The position numbers and the translations under genes are program-made. Source: Gottschalkia purinilytica (lineage in GTDB: Bacteria; Bacillota; Clostridia; Tissierellales; Gottschalkiaceae). From it: a DNA stretch of 64,000 bases. Each line of letters begins with the position of its first letter. The first letter of the stretch is position 1. The notes beneath the pieces are model-generated. The model had not been told where the DNA came from. It worked only from the letters and a program-made list of their open reading frames with translations, and ran no database searches. Of the stretch, positions 45,708 through 54,635 are shown piece after piece. The DNA lies in NCBI RefSeq assembly GCF_001190785.1, contig NZ_LGSS01000008.1:81066-145065 (forward strand). The letters are read 5' to 3'.

Positions 45708-46514
45708 TTATATATTAAGGTTATTTTCACTTAAAAAATTATCGACAACTCTATTAAATTTATCAGGCTGACATAAATTACTTGGATCAAACGAATCTTT
45801 AAATATTATTAATTTTCCATTTTGAATGTTATAAATAACATCTTTCATAAGCTTTACTCCTGTTTTTGTATGATTTCCTACTATACCTAATGTCGGTACA
45901 TTAATTTTAGGAAGTACTTTTCTAAAATCAATAGAATTAATTTCTAGCCTTTGTTTTACAGTTTCTCTTCTTCTCATGTTTAGTACAATATTTTCAATCT
46001 CTTTACCAACAATTTTACCCCATCTTTTTCCCCAGTATTTCTTTCCGAAACTAGCCATCCATTTTCTAGGTGTATAATATAACAAGACATTATAAGAACT
46101 GATTTTATTTAATATTTCAAACAATGTATTAGGATGTGTATGAGAAAAACTATCAACTATTATTAAAGCCTTGACTCTTTCTGAAAACATAGAATAAAAC
46201 TTTTGCAAAAATATTCCCCCATAGGATACACCAACAAAGACTACCTCTTTAATATCTAAGTAATCCATGAGCTCTTTAACATCTTTTGCCTGAGTTTCAA
46301 GTCCTTTTCGTATAGGAACATTTAACTTTCCTGATTTACCATTTCCTCTAAGATCAAGTGTAATTACTTGATATTTTTTCTTAAAATATTCTACTTGAGG
46401 TTCAAACATTGTATGAGTTGCACCTAGTCCAGGTATAAATATAATTGGAGTTCCACCGCCATTTACATCATAGTATAGATTTATTCCATTAAGTTCAACT
46501 ATTATTTCTATCAC
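45708..46514 (-). CDS. Alpha/beta hydrolase
   Basis: A protein of up to 268 residues. The nucleophile elbow is VGVSYGGIFLQ (~residues 94-104, Ser in GVSYGG), the oxyanion region is IFIPGLGATHTMFEPQ, and LDLRGNGKSGK follows. No signal peptide. The catalytic Asp/His region near the C-terminus (KDSFDPSNLCQPDKFN) is degenerate; no clear His is visible. The start is unusual: AAAAGGAG abuts the only in-frame GTG (46514), and no in-frame ATG/GTG/TTG lies at normal spacing after it, so an AUA codon may be used. The substrate is unknown. Confidence 0.75.
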   Translation of the reverse strand: MIEIIVELNGINLYYDVNGGGTPIIFIPGLGATHTMFEPQVEYFKKKYQVITLDLRGNGKSGKLNVPIRKGLETQAKDVKELMDYLDIKEVVFVGVSYGGIFLQKFYSMFSERVKALIIVDSFSHTHPNTLFEILNKISSYNVLLYYTPRKWMASFGKKYWGKRWGKIVGKEIENIVLNMRRRETVKQRLEINSIDFRKVLPKINVPTLGIVGNHTKTGVKLMKDVIYNIQNGKLIIFKDSFDPSNLCQPDKFNRVVDNFLSENNLNI

Positions 46515-46727
46515 TCCTTTTTCATGATATATAAAATATACCTATGAAAATATATAACATATTAAGTCATATTTAAATTTGCTCCTTCATATCTTCAATA
46601 TATTATTTTACTTATTATATAATTCTATACTACAATATTCTAAGTCTTTCGCAGGGCATTCATCATTCATGTAGTATTAATGTAAATACATTAATATCTA
46701 TTTTATATATTTTAAAGATTTATATAT

Positions 46728-46757
46728 AAATAAAACCGTATCAATCTTATGATACGG
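46728..46757 (-). terminator. Terminator of the aaRS-Dlt-like cassette
   Basis: On the minus strand CCGTATC, 8-base loop, GATACGG, then TTTTATTTAT. It lies 73 bases after the MBOAT stop. Confidence 0.8.
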
Positions 46758-46829
46758 TAATTATTTCAAACAAATATTATATAGAATTATTAGCTTTTTA
46801 ATTATACTCTACAAAAATATTTTTAAATC

Positions 46830-47987
46830 TTACCACAATTTCGTAAACCCATGTAGTATCTTCTTTGCTATTTCAATATTCTCACTAAAGAATATTGTTC
46901 CAAAACCAACTAAAGTATTGGTAGCTACACATCTAAATATGAAGTAACTTTTTTTAACCTTTCTTTTATTAACCATAGTTAAATTCAACACATTTTCTAA
47001 AAATAACAGTATCCCATGGTATATACCCCATAGAATGAAAAGATTATTGAATCCATGCCACAGTCCTATTAAAAACATAATCATAAAAGAAAGAGCTCCA
47101 ACGAAAATCCTAGATTGACTAAATTGAGCAAAAGGCATAAATACATGACTTCTGAACCAATCTCCTAATGTAGCATGCCAGTTACGCCAAAATTGTGTAA
47201 GTGTTGGCGATGTAAATGGTTTTTTAAAGTTTTCAGGTACATCAAATCCCATCAATCCTCCAAATCCAATTGCAATATCTGTATATCCTGCAAAGTCAAA
47301 ATATAAAAGTATATAATAACTCATCAAAATTAAAATACTTATAAAGATATTTATCTTTAATCCTAGCAAAGAATAATATATATAAGAAAATAATTTAACT
47401 ATAACTATCTTTTTAAATAATCCTCTTATTATTCTCTTGATAAACTTTTCTATACTTATACTATCAACCTCTTTATAACTATAAAGCTGTTGATTAAAAG
47501 CTCTATATGGCATTATCGGTCCTGATGTAAATGCAGGAACAAATAAAATGTAAGTAACTAAATCAAATAAATTTATTTTTTCACTCATATAGTAAGCATA
47601 AAATTGAAGATCTATCATTTTTAATAGATTATATATTAATCCAACTACTAATACCACATCTAACCATGGGATCCCCATTTTATAGATACCTTCAGATCTT
47701 AATAAAATTACAACGAGTACATTGAAAACAATAGATATTAAAAATATCGCCTTCTTAAGCCTATCTAAGTAGGATATTATTTGGGCAAATACATAGTTTA
47801 ATAATATATATACCAAATAGAAAACAAGCAATTTTCTATTATAAGAAAAAATGAAAAAAATAAAAAACACAGGCAAGCAAATTCTTCTAATAAGTATAAA
47901 CTTATCTTTTAAGAAACTATTACAAACTATAATAAAAACTGAAAATATGAGTAAATAAAACAGGTTACCAATATCGATAAACCACAT
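46830..47987 (-). CDS. DltB-like MBOAT O-acyltransferase
   Basis: A 385-residue polytopic membrane protein of the MBOAT family, which includes DltB and the alginate acetylase AlgI. The substrate tunnel region shows FAGYTDIAIGFGGLMGFDVP, FWRNWHATLGDWFRSHVFMP (His271) and GLWHGFNNLFILWG (His311, the invariant MBOAT histidine). It is the last gene of the cassette. Its ATG shares one base with the stop of the DltX-like gene (TAATG). It should move an acyl or aminoacyl group from a carrier protein to an outer acceptor. Confidence 0.9.
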   Translation of the reverse strand: MWFIDIGNLFYLLIFSVFIIVCNSFLKDKFILIRRICLPVFFIFFIFSYNRKLLVFYLVYILLNYVFAQIISYLDRLKKAIFLISIVFNVLVVILLRSEGIYKMGIPWLDVVLVVGLIYNLLKMIDLQFYAYYMSEKINLFDLVTYILFVPAFTSGPIMPYRAFNQQLYSYKEVDSISIEKFIKRIIRGLFKKIVIVKLFSYIYYSLLGLKINIFISILILMSYYILLYFDFAGYTDIAIGFGGLMGFDVPENFKKPFTSPTLTQFWRNWHATLGDWFRSHVFMPFAQFSQSRIFVGALSFMIMFLIGLWHGFNNLFILWGIYHGILLFLENVLNLTMVNKRKVKKSYFIFRCVATNTLVGFGTIFFSENIEIAKKILHGFTKLW

Positions 47988-48100
47988 TAGAATCCCTCAT
48001 ATATAAATGCTGCTTGCTCTGAAAAAAAGATTTGTATTAATATAATCATTCCAAGATATAATAATACCTCAAAAGTTTTCCTTACTATTTGCTTAGCCAT
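47987..48100 (-). CDS. DltX-like single-segment membrane peptide
   Basis: A 37-residue gene. It has an N-terminal basic tail (MAKQIVRKTFE), one membrane segment (VLLYLGMIILIQIFFS) and a short outer C-terminus AAFIYEGF. The size, topology and a C-terminal FIY-type motif match DltX, the small peptide required in D-alanylation that carries the acyl group with DltB. It overlaps the DltD-like gene by 16 bases and the MBOAT ATG by one base, exactly the DltD/DltX/DltB order expected of a relay. It is too short for automatic callers. Confidence 0.75.
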   Translation of the reverse strand: MAKQIVRKTFEVLLYLGMIILIQIFFSEQAAFIYEGF

Positions 48101-48978
48101 TTATCTATCTCCTCCGTAAATTTAGGTGCTCCTTCTTCAAAGTTTAAGTGACCTAAATCATGAAAGTATTTTTCTTCGTACTTATTAGTCCAATCTAAAA
48201 CTTCAATTTTGTTATTATTAAATATCGAATTTACTTCTTTTTTTAGTTCATCAACATAACTAAATTGCGTATCTACAGGATTCCAAGGCATCCAGATAGC
48301 TCTAAGTCTTATATTGTTTTTGTCACAATAATCTATTACTCTTTTTAATGATTCTATATTTTTATTGAAATCATCTATATTTAGATTTCCGTAACGCTTT
48401 TTATATTCATTTTTCTTCTTATCTAATTCTTCTTTAGATAAACGCCCATGATTAATTTGTTTTTGTAGAACCCAGTCTGGTACTTGATTAATTTCCTCAT
48501 TGTTTTTTAACTGTTCGTAAGTAGTCTCAATATATTTTAGAATAGGTCCTCTATAAAAGTATAGATACGGTTCATATATCTTCTTATGCCATATATAGTA
48601 AGGGTCTGTAGGAAGCTCATCTAAAAATGTAAATACATTCATTCCTATAACTATATTGTCTTCAACTTTTAACATATTTTTTTTAAGCATTTCCTCTAAA
48701 TCTGTTATTTTTCCATATCTTATACCCATATTCACATAATCTGTACTTGTCTTTTCATCCATAAAAGCCCCTGCCACAATTGAACTGCCATAGAAAATAT
48801 TTTTCCATGGCATCTCTGGGTTTGAATGAACCGTTTTTGAAAAATCATTTTGATAAAAAACTAGATTCTTATTGATTGGATCTAGTTTCGTTATAAAGAA
48901 CTCAAATACAGTTAAAATTAATACAAGTGCTATTATAAAGTACCTACTATATTTTTTATTTCCCTTCAATTTAAACAC
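48085..48978 (-). CDS. DltD/AlgX-like SGNH-fold extracytoplasmic protein
   Basis: A 297-residue protein with one N-terminal membrane segment (FIIALVLILTVFEFFITKL) and an outer SGNH-hydrolase-like domain. The serine block is NIFYGSSIVAGAF (Ser65/Ser66) and the catalytic Asp-His pair is FHDLGHLNFEEGAP. The block MNVFTFLDELPTDPYYIW is intermediate. This is the layout of DltD and of AlgX/AlgJ-type partners of MBOATs. It should hydrolyse or transfer the acyl group outside the membrane. It follows the GNAT gene by 4 bases. Confidence 0.82.
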   Translation of the reverse strand: MFKLKGNKKYSRYFIIALVLILTVFEFFITKLDPINKNLVFYQNDFSKTVHSNPEMPWKNIFYGSSIVAGAFMDEKTSTDYVNMGIRYGKITDLEEMLKKNMLKVEDNIVIGMNVFTFLDELPTDPYYIWHKKIYEPYLYFYRGPILKYIETTYEQLKNNEEINQVPDWVLQKQINHGRLSKEELDKKKNEYKKRYGNLNIDDFNKNIESLKRVIDYCDKNNIRLRAIWMPWNPVDTQFSYVDELKKEVNSIFNNNKIEVLDWTNKYEEKYFHDLGHLNFEEGAPKFTEEIDKWLSK

Positions 48979-48982
48979 CAGC

Positions 48983-49456
48983 CTACAGTTTCTTATACAT
49001 TACTTGTATAACATCATTAAAACCTAATGACTTCCAAAACATCTTTCCTACACTATTTTCATTAAGAACATTTAGTTCTACATAATTAATGCCTAAGTCT
49101 CTAAATCTTTTTTCAACTTCTTTTACTAATAATCCGCCCAGATTCTTTTTACGATGTGATTTTTCTATATATACATCATCAATAAAACCTATTAGTTTAT
49201 CATTTTCTAAAGTATATTTGTTAGGAATTTTCACTAGACTATTTATAGCCATCCCTACTACTTGTCCATCTATATCTTCTAATACTAGACACATATTAAA
49301 TTTAGACTTTAAATATATTTGTAACCTACTATCAAGTGTCTCTTCATTAAAATCAAAAACCATTCCCATAGTTTTTTGTTCTTGATACATTTGTTTATAC
49401 AAACTAGCTACTGTATCAATATCTTCTGCTTTCATTTCTCTAATGTTATATTTCAT
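48983..49456 (-). CDS. GNAT acetyltransferase in the aaRS-Dlt-like cassette
   Basis: A 157-residue GNAT starting MKYNIREMKAEDIDTVASLY; 49456 is preferred over an ATG at 49477 that adds seven residues and overlaps the ligase by 32 bases. It has DGQVVGMAINSL, the CoA loop SHRKKNLGGLLVKEVEKRF and GKMFWKSLGFNDV. The gene overlaps the ligase 3' end by 11 bases and is followed by the DltD-like gene after 4 bases. It may N-acetylate the amino acid or acceptor handled by the cassette; this is inference. Confidence 0.82.
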   Translation of the reverse strand: MKYNIREMKAEDIDTVASLYKQMYQEQKTMGMVFDFNEETLDSRLQIYLKSKFNMCLVLEDIDGQVVGMAINSLVKIPNKYTLENDKLIGFIDDVYIEKSHRKKNLGGLLVKEVEKRFRDLGINYVELNVLNENSVGKMFWKSLGFNDVIQVMYKKL

Positions 49457-50642
49457 TTTTCTCACACCAATTATCATAATCTTTTTTTAGCTCTTTTGGC
49501 CATAGCTCTGAATCTAGTCCGTATTGTGATAAAAATGCTATTACCCATCTTTCTAATCCAAAAGCTAAACAGCCTGTTACTACTGGACGTTTTCCTGATT
49601 TTATGTCAAAAGCCTTACCAAATGTTGCACTATGGAAGTTTGAAGATGATACTGATATGGCTTTATTAAAGTATGGTATATTCATCTTCAACTCATATTT
49701 CATATCATTTTTTCTTTGGAACGACGCTTTTACTTGAAAATCGTTTGTAAAAAACATGTCATTAGCATTTTCTATCCAACAGTCTAGTTCCCATCGTTCT
49801 ATTATCTCTTTTAATAAATCCAAAGATTTAGCTCTATTCTCTTTAACAAAATTAGGATTACCTACGAAGATAATTTCTCTCATTGTAAAATCCATTAAGC
49901 GTCCAATATCTTTATGGTTTTTAGACTCATATCTATGAACTTTTGAAACTGCTGTTACTACAGTTCCATCTCCATCTAATGTTTCTCCCTTCATCCCCTC
50001 ATAACAATGATAGCATGTAGCAGGATTAATCATGTGTTGTGGCTTTTTAAAATATTCGTTAAAGTCTATTTCAACGTTATCGTTCCATCCGTTTGACTTG
50101 TTTATCTCATCGATAAATAACTTTATCAAGTCAATGTCTTCATTTAGATGTGTTACAAAATGAACATGTTCAGGAAATGAAGTAAAGTGATTTGTCTTAT
50201 TTAATGTATCAGACTTAATCACAACTGGGTAATATTCATGTTTAGCATTAAACTTTTTCGCGATATTAGATACAAAATAATCATCAAAAAACTTTAATAA
50301 AGTTATAAAAGGCTCACGAAAAATATACATACCTAAATCTACTTGTTTTATGATCTTTTTATTTACCATTACTTCAATAATGTTTTCTTTAAATGGAACA
50401 TCTTTATTATTAGTAAATACTATTTGATCTTTTAAAGGAAATTCATTTTTTGAATATCTTTCAACTAGCTCTTTTACTTTGTCTTTAATTATTTCTTCTC
50501 TTATGGATTTATGCTCTATTATTAAAGAATCTTCTTCTAATCTAACATCTTCAATATTTTCGTCTATAAAATATATTGAATAACAAAGTTGTCCCAAAAC
50601 TTTATCGTCAATATCATTAATATCAAATATTATTTTCTCCAT
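49446..50642 (-). CDS. Amino acid:[carrier protein] ligase (class II aaRS-like)
   Basis: A 398-residue homologue of the methanogen-type seryl-tRNA synthetase core that lacks a tRNA-binding arm. Such aCP ligases (first described in Bradyrhizobium and others) activate glycine or alanine and load it onto a carrier protein. Motif 2 is seen at DFTMREIIFVG (residues 251-261) and motif 3 at GCLAFGLERWVIAFLSQYG (357-375). Cys210, Glu256 and Cys358 match the spacing of the zinc ligands of atypical SerRS. It starts one base after the carrier protein stop. It replaces DltA, the usual adenylation enzyme. Confidence 0.87.
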   Translation of the reverse strand: MEKIIFDINDIDDKVLGQLCYSIYFIDENIEDVRLEEDSLIIEHKSIREEIIKDKVKELVERYSKNEFPLKDQIVFTNNKDVPFKENIIEVMVNKKIIKQVDLGMYIFREPFITLLKFFDDYFVSNIAKKFNAKHEYYPVVIKSDTLNKTNHFTSFPEHVHFVTHLNEDIDLIKLFIDEINKSNGWNDNVEIDFNEYFKKPQHMINPATCYHCYEGMKGETLDGDGTVVTAVSKVHRYESKNHKDIGRLMDFTMREIIFVGNPNFVKENRAKSLDLLKEIIERWELDCWIENANDMFFTNDFQVKASFQRKNDMKYELKMNIPYFNKAISVSSSNFHSATFGKAFDIKSGKRPVVTGCLAFGLERWVIAFLSQYGLDSELWPKELKKDYDNWCEKNEI

Positions 50643-50897
50643 TTACTTCACCTTCATTTCAATAACTTCAGCTATCTCATTAATTGTATTCATTGGATAC
50701 ATAATTAGATCTTTGTTAGTGATTTCAACACCAAAAGTTTTTTCAATAAAAGACATTATTTCTACTGCGCCAAATGAGTCTACATAACCATAGTCAAATA
50801 GATGTACGTCTCCATCAAAATCATCGTCTTCTTCAATTTCAAATTCCTCAACAATATAATCAGTAAGTTTTTCTACTATTTCCGTTCTATCAAACAT
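50643..50897 (-). CDS. DltC-like acyl/aminoacyl carrier protein
   Basis: An 84-residue acidic four-helix carrier protein. The phosphopantetheine site is Ser41 in DYGYVDSFGAVEIMSF, close to the DltC-type LLDS motif. The start at 50897 is preferred over 50936 because GGGGG lies 10 bases before it and the longer frame adds 13 poorly supported residues. It heads the cassette. Stop and ligase start are adjacent (TAAATG), so ligase and carrier are made together. It should carry glycine, alanine or a related amino acid as a thioester. Confidence 0.88.
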   Translation of the reverse strand: MFDRTEIVEKLTDYIVEEFEIEEDDDFDGDVHLFDYGYVDSFGAVEIMSFIEKTFGVEITNKDLIMYPMNTINEIAEVIEMKVK

Positions 50898-50947
50898 TTT
50901 ACACAACCCCCATTTATAATAATAATTCTTTATCAAATAAAATTTAA

Positions 50948-50985
50948 TTCAGATAGATTTTTACTCTAACTGAATTTTTTTACAA
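50948..50985. repeat. Leader hairpin upstream of the cassette
   Basis: AATTCAGATAGA pairs with TCTAACTGAATT, followed on the plus strand by a T-run. On the minus strand it lies in the 5' leader, about 50 bases before the carrier protein start. Confidence 0.4.
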
Positions 50986-51044
50986 TCCACCATTTTACAA
51001 TTTATGTATTCTACTCTACAATATTACACAAATATCTTCTTCTT

Positions 51045-51073
51045 ATTATACATTTTTTCAATTTCTGATACAA
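51045..51073 (-). promoter_or_regulatory. Promoter of the aaRS-Dlt-like cassette
   Basis: On the minus strand TTGTAT (51073-51068), a 17-base spacer and a perfect TATAAT (51050-51045). Confidence 0.6.
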
Positions 51074-51176
51074 CCCAATTTGAAAAACTTCATATTTCTC
51101 AGACATTTATTTTACTAAGTTTGAGAAAGTTTAGAATCATATTAAGCTCATAATATACATTTAACAAAAACTAAGT

Positions 51177-51212
51177 AACCACACATCTGTTAAGTTTAGA
51201 CGTGTGGTTTGG
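51177..51212 (-). terminator. Hairpin after the TIM-barrel gene
   Basis: AACCACACATCT pairs with AGACGTGTGGTT. On the minus strand a weak T-run follows (TTACTTAGTTTTTG). Confidence 0.55.
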
Positions 51213-51253
51213 TAATAGTAATCTTTGTTTTTAGTTATATAATTTATTTTCAA

Positions 51254-52081
51254 TTATTTACTTATATTTTTAAATCTTTCTACCTGTTTAGTTATAGCTT
51301 TTTCTGTAGGTATCCTTTCTACACTAGATGCTCCGAAGAATCCATCAACACCTTTGGTTCTCTCGAGTACATATTTTGCATCTTCTGGTTCTGCTATAGG
51401 TCCTCCATGGCAGATTACTAATATTTCAGGATTTACTTTTCTACCTGCATCAGCTATTGCCTGTATCTTTTTAACACAATCATCTAATGTTAAAGCAGTC
51501 TTAGCTCCAATTGTTCCTTTAGTAGTAAGTCCCATATGAGCTACTAATATATCTGCACCTGCTTCTGCCATTTTCATAGCATCTTCTTCACTAAATACAT
51601 ATGGTGTTGTAAAAAGGTCTAGTTCGTGAGCCTTTCTTATCATCTCAACCTCTAGATCATATCCCATACCTGTTTCCTCAAGATTTTGACGAAATACCCC
51701 ATCTATAAGACCTACTGTAGGAAAATTTTGAACTCCTGAAAATCCAGTTTCTTTTAATTTAATTAAATATTTGTCCATAAGTCTAAATGGATCTGTACCA
51801 CAAACTCCTGCTAATACAGGTGTTTCAGTAGCTACAGGTAATACTTCACTTGCCATATCTAAAACTATTGCATTAGCATCTCCATAAGGCATAAGCCCAG
51901 CTAATGAACCTCTTCCAGCCATTCTATATCTTCCTGAATTGTATATTATTATCAAATCTACTCCACCAGCTTGAGCACATTTAGCTGATATTCCTGTTCC
52001 TGCTCCTGCTCCTACAAGACTTTTTCCCTCTTGTATTTGTTTTTTTAATCTATCTAAAATCTCTTGTCTTGAAAATGCCAT
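51254..52081 (-). CDS. Phosphoenolpyruvate hydrolase-like TIM-barrel protein (Tm-1 C-terminal homologue)
   Basis: A 275-residue TIM-barrel protein of the PEP mutase-like/COG5564 type. [41 protein letters not shown] and [20 protein letters not shown] are the family blocks. The C-terminus has [14 protein letters not shown] and [12 protein letters not shown]. It is encoded 18 bases after the UPF0261 gene, so the two share a transcript. In plants both halves are fused in the Tm-1 protein. The bacterial role is unclear. Confidence 0.85.
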   Translation of the reverse strand: MAFSRQEILDRLKKQIQEGKSLVGAGAGTGISAKCAQAGGVDLIIIYNSGRYRMAGRGSLAGLMPYGDANAIVLDMASEVLPVATETPVLAGVCGTDPFRLMDKYLIKLKETGFSGVQNFPTVGLIDGVFRQNLEETGMGYDLEVEMIRKAHELDLFTTPYVFSEEDAMKMAEAGADILVAHMGLTTKGTIGAKTALTLDDCVKKIQAIADAGRKVNPEILVICHGGPIAEPEDAKYVLERTKGVDGFFGASSVERIPTEKAITKQVERFKNISK

Positions 52082-52099
52082 TTAAACATACCTCCATTA

Positions 52100-53320
52100 T
52101 TAGTTATTTTTATCTATTAATTCAGTTAAAGTTTTTGCCATGTATAATGCAAAGTTAGAGTCATTTATATGACTATCTATCTCTACTAACTTTACTTTTT
52201 TATTGTCTATGTGATTTCTTATAGATTCAAATAAGACTTCATCTTCCTCTTTTCCATAAAAAACTTGCCCTTCTTTATCAATAGCTGAAATACCTTTTAA
52301 AGGTAAACATAGAACCGTATCACCTACAGACTTATTTAATTTTTCAGCTAGTATTTTACCTAGCTCCCTATTTTCTTCTACAGTTGTTCTCATAAGAGTA
52401 ACTGTAGCATTATGCTTGTATAATTTTCTATTTTTAAATTTATCAGGAACTGTTTCTATAGGTCCAAAGTTAACCATGTCCATAGCTCCTGTAGACACTA
52501 CTTGTGGTACTCCTTTCTTACTAGCTGCAGTCAATCTATCTGGACCAGCACTCAAAACTCCACCTACTAATTCATCACATAGTTCTGTTGTAGTAAGATC
52601 TAAAACTCCCTTTATATAACCAGAACTTATTAAGTGTTCCATTGCTTTCCCTCCAGATCCTGTAGCGTGAAATATCAATACTTCAAACCCTTGATCTTCT
52701 AAGTATTCAGTTGCTTTAGTTACGGCTTCTGTAGTGACTCCAAACATAGTAGCTCCTATAAGAGGTCTTTCTTCTTCTAATTCAATCTCTTCTCCCTTCA
52801 CCATTCCAACTATAGCATTTGCTGCATTAGAAAAAATCTTAGAAGAAATTCTATTAACTCCACTTATATCCACTACAGAATACATCATTGTAATATCTTT
52901 TTCTCCAACATAAGGAGTCGTATCTCCAGATGCTAAAGTAGATACCATAACCTTAGGTACCCCGACTTCTAGTTGTCTCATGGCATATGTAGCTACACTA
53001 GTTCCCCCAGATCCACCTAAGCTAATTACACCATCTAACTTTTTATTTTCATAGAGCTCTTTCACTATTTCTCCGCAGCCTCTCATCATAACATCTAGTG
53101 CATATCCTCTATCTTTTTTTCCTATTAGCTCTGCAATAGTTACTCCACATCTTGAAGAAACTTCTTCCTTAGTTATATCAGGAGTAAAATATGGTTCTCC
53201 TACCACTCCTACATCTATAACTGTTGTACTTATCCCCTGACTTTCAATAATATCTTTTACAAACTGAAATTCTTTTCCTTTAGTATCTAAAGTTCCTATA
53301 ATAACAATGTTCTTCTTCAT
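52100..53320 (-). CDS. UPF0261 family protein (Tm-1-like ATP-binding domain)
   Basis: A 406-residue soluble protein beginning IVIIGTLDTKGKEFQFVKD, the UPF0261/Tm-1-like N-terminal strand. The conserved LDGVISLGGSGGTSVATYAM, KVMVSTLASGDTTPYVGEKD and LIFHATGSGGKAME blocks form the ATP-binding part. It is the first gene of a two-gene unit with the TIM-barrel protein. The plant Tm-1 protein holds both domains in one chain; the bacterial function is not established. Confidence 0.87.
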   Translation of the reverse strand: MKKNIVIIGTLDTKGKEFQFVKDIIESQGISTTVIDVGVVGEPYFTPDITKEEVSSRCGVTIAELIGKKDRGYALDVMMRGCGEIVKELYENKKLDGVISLGGSGGTSVATYAMRQLEVGVPKVMVSTLASGDTTPYVGEKDITMMYSVVDISGVNRISSKIFSNAANAIVGMVKGEEIELEEERPLIGATMFGVTTEAVTKATEYLEDQGFEVLIFHATGSGGKAMEHLISSGYIKGVLDLTTTELCDELVGGVLSAGPDRLTAASKKGVPQVVSTGAMDMVNFGPIETVPDKFKNRKLYKHNATVTLMRTTVEENRELGKILAEKLNKSVGDTVLCLPLKGISAIDKEGQVFYGKEEDEVLFESIRNHIDNKKVKLVEIDSHINDSNFALYMAKTLTELIDKNN

Positions 53321-53778
53321 TTCTAACCTCCTATCTTAAATATTTATAATAATTACTTTATAGCTATAGTTTTTTATATCTAAATAAATCATATATCTTT
53401 AATTTTGCGAAATTAACAATACCTATTAAACTTATACCTTATAATTCTTTCTTATAAGCACTATTTTGATACAAAATCAACATCATAAAAAATATATGTA
53501 TCGAGTTTATATATACATTATTTTAGAATTTTTTTATCAAATAATTTTTTAATATATACTTCAATCTTCTTAAATAAAATATTCTTTTATGTTTATTCTT
53601 TCACCATATGTTATTTTAAATACATGTTTAATTGTTGCTTTCAATTGTCTTACATATTTTAATTAATGTCTTTTTACATTTTAAAATAAGATTAAAGTTC
53701 ATTACAAATTCTACCAATTGTATCTTGTATTTTTTTAATATGATTGAGTATAATCTATATATAGAAAGGAGTGCTTTT
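53321..53778. promoter_or_regulatory. Divergent intergenic region with a DJ-1 promoter
   Basis: 458 bases separate the UPF0261 and DJ-1 genes. TTGTAT, 18 bases and TATAAT (about 53724-53754) read into the DJ-1 gene. Nothing else recognisable lies in the rest, which is AT-rich. Confidence 0.5.
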
Positions 53779-54366
53779 ATGAAAAAGATTTGTTTATTAC
53801 TTCCTAATGGCTTCGAAGCTGTGGAAGCAAGTGTTTTTACAGACGTTATAGGGTGGAATAAGCTTCAAGGTGATGGGTCTACAGATTTAGTCACAGTTGG
53901 AACTAGAGAAAAGTTAAAATGTACATGGAACTTCACTGTAATTCCGGAAATGCATATAAGTGAAGTAAATGTTAATGATTTTGAAGCTTTAGCCTTACCT
54001 GGTGGATTTGAAGAAGCAGGATTTTATGATGATGCATACGATGAAGATGTACTTAACTTAATTAGGGAATTCAATTCAGCTGGTAAAATCATTGCCTCTA
54101 TCTGTGTTGGCGCTCTTGTAGTTGCTAAAAGTGGAATTTTAGAAGGAAGAAGTGCAACAACATATAACCTCAATCCTATAAGACAAAAACAGCTTGCTGA
54201 ATTTGGTGCAAATGTCATGAAAGATCAACCTATAGTTATTGATCAAAATATCATTACCTCCTATAATCCTGCAACAGCCTTTGATGTAGCTTTTATGCTT
54301 CTTGAGTTACTAACATCTAAAGAAAATTGTAATCGTGTAAAAAAACTTATGGGATTCATCAAATAA
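53779..54366 (+). CDS. DJ-1/PfpI family protein
   Basis: A 195-residue protein with the DJ-1/PfpI fold. PNGFEAVEASVFTDVIGW holds the conserved Glu, and IIASICVGALVVAKSGIL holds the nucleophile-elbow Cys (~residue 112). The start at 53779 is preferred: AAAGGAG lies 8 bases before it, and the longer frame (ATG 53632) adds a 49-residue AT-rich tail with no RBS. Members are chaperone/glyoxalase or deglycase-like; the exact activity is not clear here. Confidence 0.88.
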   Translation: MKKICLLLPNGFEAVEASVFTDVIGWNKLQGDGSTDLVTVGTREKLKCTWNFTVIPEMHISEVNVNDFEALALPGGFEEAGFYDDAYDEDVLNLIREFNSAGKIIASICVGALVVAKSGILEGRSATTYNLNPIRQKQLAEFGANVMKDQPIVIDQNIITSYNPATAFDVAFMLLELLTSKENCNRVKKLMGFIK

Positions 54367-54635
54367 AAGGCTATGTTTTAAATAAATGTTGAAAATAGAT
54401 ATTTATTATAGAATGTGTATATAGATATAAAAAAATCTGTCTACACTGTCATTCTTAATCAGTATCAAGAAATGAGAAGTATAATAAGCAAAGATATATC
54501 CGTAAAACTTAAAAAAGGTAACCGAAATCTGTACAAGTCAAGTATTTTATTCAAGTTATATTTCACAAGTATATAGCGTAGCAATTCTTAAATGAACATT
54601 TATAAAATATTCCATAAAAATTATGGAGGTTAAAT
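54367..54635. other. Gap between DJ-1 and MazG-like genes
   Basis: A ~45-codon open stretch reads NQYQEMRSIISKDISVKLKK but has no start with an RBS and no recognised family. It may be a gene relic. Confidence 0.3.

Noticed and set aside
54415..54560. ~45-codon open stretch between DJ-1 and MazG-like genes
   Set aside because: No start with RBS and no recognisable motif; reported only as a gap note.
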